The position numbers and the translations under genes were made by a program. The notes beneath the pieces are model-generated. The model was not told where the DNA came from. It saw only the letters and a list, made by a program, of their open reading frames with translations, and searched no databases. A stretch of DNA of 64,000 nt from Pseudevernia furfuracea (taxonomy: Eukaryota; Ascomycota; Lecanoromycetes; Lecanorales; Parmeliaceae), in NCBI GenBank assembly GCA_022315425.1, contig JAIUPT010000046.1, positions 62,001-126,000 on the forward strand, read 5' to 3'. Numbering within the stretch: the stretch's first letter is position 1; every line of letters starts with the position of its first letter. Shown here piece after piece: positions 61,101 through 64,000 of the stretch.

Positions 61101-61148
<48 letters not shown>

Positions 61149-62209
61149 ACGGGACATCATATGACTTACCCCGCAGAGGGCTTCACAGGCGTCAAGGATT
61201 CTCAGCCCCGAGATGAATTAGCGTGTCTACACTATAAGCACGTGTTATTATCGCTTTCCTTGCCTGCTCTGCTCTGCTTACCTGCTTGCCTGCTTCCTTA
61301 CCTGCCTACCTGCAGTCGCGGCAGGGCTGAAAAGAGTTTGGCCCGGCTTGACAGGGGGTTAGTGGGCCTTAATCTCGCACTCGCGTATAGCATGTTGGTT
61401 GCATGCTACCGCATACTTTGGCATATAAAGTAGTGCTGTATTATAACGTACTATCGCATATACAGTACTGTTCCAAATCAACGTTCTGAGTACCAAGTAG
61501 GTGTATGTCATATAAAGTAGGTAATTTCCTGGCGGAGATGCTTACTAACCAAGCATTACCGAGGTACAAAAAATCGTGTGTCAGGGTGTGTACCAGGGCA
61601 ATATGTAGGTACCTACCACTCCAAAAACTCCTTAAAGTACTAGATACATGGCCCTAAACGCTTGCGTACCATAAGCTCGAAAGCATTGGGACGTGAGGAG
61701 CCAGATGAGCTACCTGGAAGAGGCATTGCGTATGAAAAATGAGTGTGGTAGCTAGAACAGTGGTGTTTTGGAGCAATGGTAGGATACTGCGGAGAATCGC
61801 GTCCCTACGCGTAGTGCTAGGTAGGCATTTAGTACGTATATCTTTGACGTCTCCCATTGGCCAGTTGCATGCTTACTAAAGGCCCCTCTTAGCGGCTATC
61901 CCATATAACATACGTCTATGTAATAACATACTATTGCATATAAAATACTGTTCCAACTGGACCCTGATACCTCGCATTCGTATATAAGAATAGTATGTTA
62001 CTTGCCAAAGTATGCGGTATTTTTGGATTTGGTAGACGTGTCCTTTGCAGGGGACAGGTCTCATTTGGGAGCAGCATAAGTAGCTGCATTCCACCTGCGT
62101 TTGGCTCTTCATTCGAATTGATCTCTTTCAGAGCAATAGCATTCTGAAAAGAGTCTATATATCTGTCCGTCTGCAAGTGCGTTCAATATCCCATCTCGCG
62201 TCAGCAACC
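60541..62209. other. intergenic with tetranucleotide array and repeats
   Basis: An ATTG/TGAT array occupies 61102-61148. Copies of a 36-bp repeat lie at 61441-61476 and 61921-61956, and a 15-bp inverted pair at 61409-61423 and 62003-62017. No gene recognised. The right end is the likely promoter of the oxidoreductase gene. Confidence 0.55.
61102..61148. repeat. TGAT tetranucleotide microsatellite
   Basis: About eleven to twelve uninterrupted copies of the four-base unit. Confidence 0.9.
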
Positions 62210-63707
62210 ATGAATCTGAACAACAAGCCCTCCTATCCAACTCCTGACTCAACGCTTCCTTTCTGGAGGATAGAGCCTCACGAATTGGACACTTACCGCA
62301 GTAGTGAGAATCTGCCGACCGAATGTGACCTCGTCATCATTGGAGCAGGATATGCTGGCACCGCCACTGCTTATCATCTCTATCATGACAATCCAACGCC
62401 TCCATCCATTGTGCTTCTAGAAGCTCGTCAAGCATGCTCAGGAGCTACAGCGAGGAATGGTAGGTCTGTACTAGAGCGTTAGCGAGGAGGAGCTGATGCA
62501 GATGAGCGTGAAGGCGGCCATCTAAGACCAGAAGTCTACTTCAACATGTCCAACTACATCGAAAAGTACGGCCTGGAAGCTGCTGCCGAGATCTCCAAAC
62601 ACGAAGTTGCTCATATCCAAGAAATCAAGAGGCTTGTCGAGAAAGAGCACATTGACTGCGACTTTACTCTGACCCGGACCTTTGACGTCTTCCTCGACGA
62701 AGCCTTCGCCAACAAATCCAAGGACGCGTACGACAGCATGGTAAAGAAAGGATTAACTTCCATCCAAGACGCCCATTTTACGCCGGCAAAGTACGCGGAA
62801 CGCGTTTCCGGAGTCAAAGCCGCCAAAGGCTGCTTCAGCTTCACCGCAGCGCATCTCTGGCCTTACAAATTCGTCATGCATCTTCTCGGCCTCGCAGTTG
62901 CCAGAGGGCTCGATCTGCAGACCCATACGCCCGTGACGCACGTAACTTCGACTCCGGACGCCACTGGATGCTACTCTGTCACCACTCCAAGAGGAACCAT
63001 CACAGCCAAGAAGGTAGTCTTCGCCTCGAACGGCTTCACGGCCGGCATACTGCCCGAATACTCGCAGAAGATCGTACCTTGTCGAGGACTATGCAGCCGT
63101 ATTATCACTCTGGATCCAAACAAGGCGCCTTATCTGAATAATACTTACAGCTTGCAGCGGCCTGGCCATGGTATGTACGATTATCTGATACCGCGGGGGG
63201 ACGGAAGCATTATAGTTGGCGGCGCCAAGTCGACAATGACCGATAAGAGCGTGTGGTATGACAACCCTAACGATAACGAGCTGATCGAGCCGGCAAAAGG
63301 ATACTTTGATGGGTATATGCAGCGACGATTTGTCGGGTGGGAAGACAGTGGAGCCTATGTGGACAAAGTGTGGACAGGGAGTAAGTTAAATCTCAAGCGC
63401 CCGATTTGCATCATGAAAATCGATGAATGCCTCACCTGGACTGACCCGGATTTCTCATGCTATAGTAATGGCCTACACATCTGATGGCCAACCGCATGTC
63501 GGCCCGATCCCCAAAAGGCCACATCAATACGTCTTGGCGGGCTTCAACGGACACGGTATGCCCATGATTTTCCTCGCCGCCAAGGGTGTTGCCGAGATGA
63601 TCCGGAACGACAAGACGTTTGAGCAGACTGGGCTCCCGAGAGTGTACAGAACGACTGAGGAGAGACTGCGCAGCGAAGAGAACATCCTGTTGAATAAGTC
63701 TTATTAG
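62210..63707 (+). CDS. FAD-dependent oxidoreductase (DAO family)
   Basis: Exons 62210-62459, 62514-63380 and 63466-63707 (introns 54 and 85 nt, both phase 1) give 452 residues. The dinucleotide-binding fold starts CDLVIIGAGYAGTATAYHL (GxGxxG at about 40-50), followed by LLEARQACSGATARNGG|HLRP with the FAD-adjacent Arg-Asn pair typical of D-amino-acid oxidase/glycine-oxidase-like proteins. KKVVFASNGFTAGILPEYSQ, DYLIPRGDGSIIVGGAK and FNGHGMPMIFLAAKGVAEMI are family-like later motifs. The C terminus is complete (ILLNKSY). It would oxidise an amine or amino acid with FAD; the substrate is not deducible. Upstream frames open to 62177, but 62210 follows a CAACC context. Confidence 0.85.
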
Positions 63708-64000
63708 TTGTCTCATAGTTGTTAGCACATGAGGGCGAACATATGATTTCGAAAGTGATCGTGCCGTCTCAACGCCAGGGCTAGCTGGCCTCAACAGGCA
63801 TGTTTGTGGGAACAGGGTGGAATGGCTCTCAAAGAGATGAAATCGAACGAAGAGTCACTTGCTGGTGTAGAAGGAGTATACACACAGCTGGCCGGACTTG
63901 TCTCTTCTATAGACATTTTCATGCGACAGGGATGTCATATGCGGCCCTCTAACCCCGAGTCCCACAAAAATGAATCGACGGCGTTCGAAAACACCACAAG
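63708..64000. other. intergenic to window end
   Basis: No gene supported. This is presumably the 3' flank of the oxidoreductase gene. Confidence 0.5.

Noticed and set aside
1..64000. CRISPR arrays, operons or prophage
   Set aside because: No direct-repeat/spacer pattern, and the genes have spliceosomal introns, so the DNA is fungal nuclear.

Overview
The window is nuclear DNA of a filamentous ascomycete (Pezizomycotina). Genes are spaced at 0.2-5 kb and carry short GT-AG introns (mostly 46-97 nt) with CTRAY-type branch points. Diagnostic content includes a NirA/NIT4-type Zn2Cys6 regulator, a Ppg1-type phosphatase, a fungal wax-synthase-like acyltransferase and small secreted fungal families. 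AT-rich patches with transition-only differences suggest repeat-induced point mutation. A Leotiomycetes-like lineage is a guess from the hypothetical families; the class is not fixed by the sequence. There is no bacterial-style operon, no rRNA or CRISPR array, and no tRNA that I could recognise.

Layout. 1-5.3 kb: no convincing gene, dense microsatellites, and one terminal-inverted-repeat (TIR) element with TA target duplication (2765-3385). 5.3-13.6 kb: small accessory genes, namely a secreted protein (5351-6001), a five-exon secreted protein (9842-10729) and two tandem paralogues of an unknown family (11629-12435, apparently decaying; 12848-13602, intact). 14.1-20 kb: ppg1-like phosphatase, a small membrane-anchored protein, a wax-synthase-like acyltransferase and a four-exon LEA-like protein. 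20-23 kb: a perfect 31-bp-arm hairpin and a broken secreted-protein gene. 23-28.3 kb: secreted alpha/beta hydrolase, glycine-zipper protein and epoxide hydrolase. 29.1-33.9 kb: a 1.6-kilo-residue coiled-coil/FG-like protein with TQT motifs.

36.3-38.6 kb: PHD-finger protein and F-box protein. 39.9-43.5 kb: gene-poor, with a frameshifted NucA/NucB-like secreted nuclease gene split by a 29-base poly-C run, a 20-base poly-G run, and a second TIR element (41822-42989). 43.8-51.3 kb: the NirA-like regulator, divergent from tubulin-folding cofactor D. 52.1-57.2 kb: a small bZIP factor and a protein with two tandem Ulp1/C48-like cysteine-peptidase domains plus a UBA-like tail. 58.6-60.5 kb: MATE-like transporter. 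62.2-63.7 kb: FAD-dependent amine oxidoreductase.

No biosynthetic cluster is evident. Housekeeping genes alternate with fast-evolving secreted or unknown genes and small repeats. The most unusual objects are the double-headed Ulp1-like protease, the TQT/FG-like coiled-coil protein, the tandem unknown paralogues, and the two TIR elements. Gene models were spliced by hand from reading frame, splice signals and protein continuity; intron positions are predictions.
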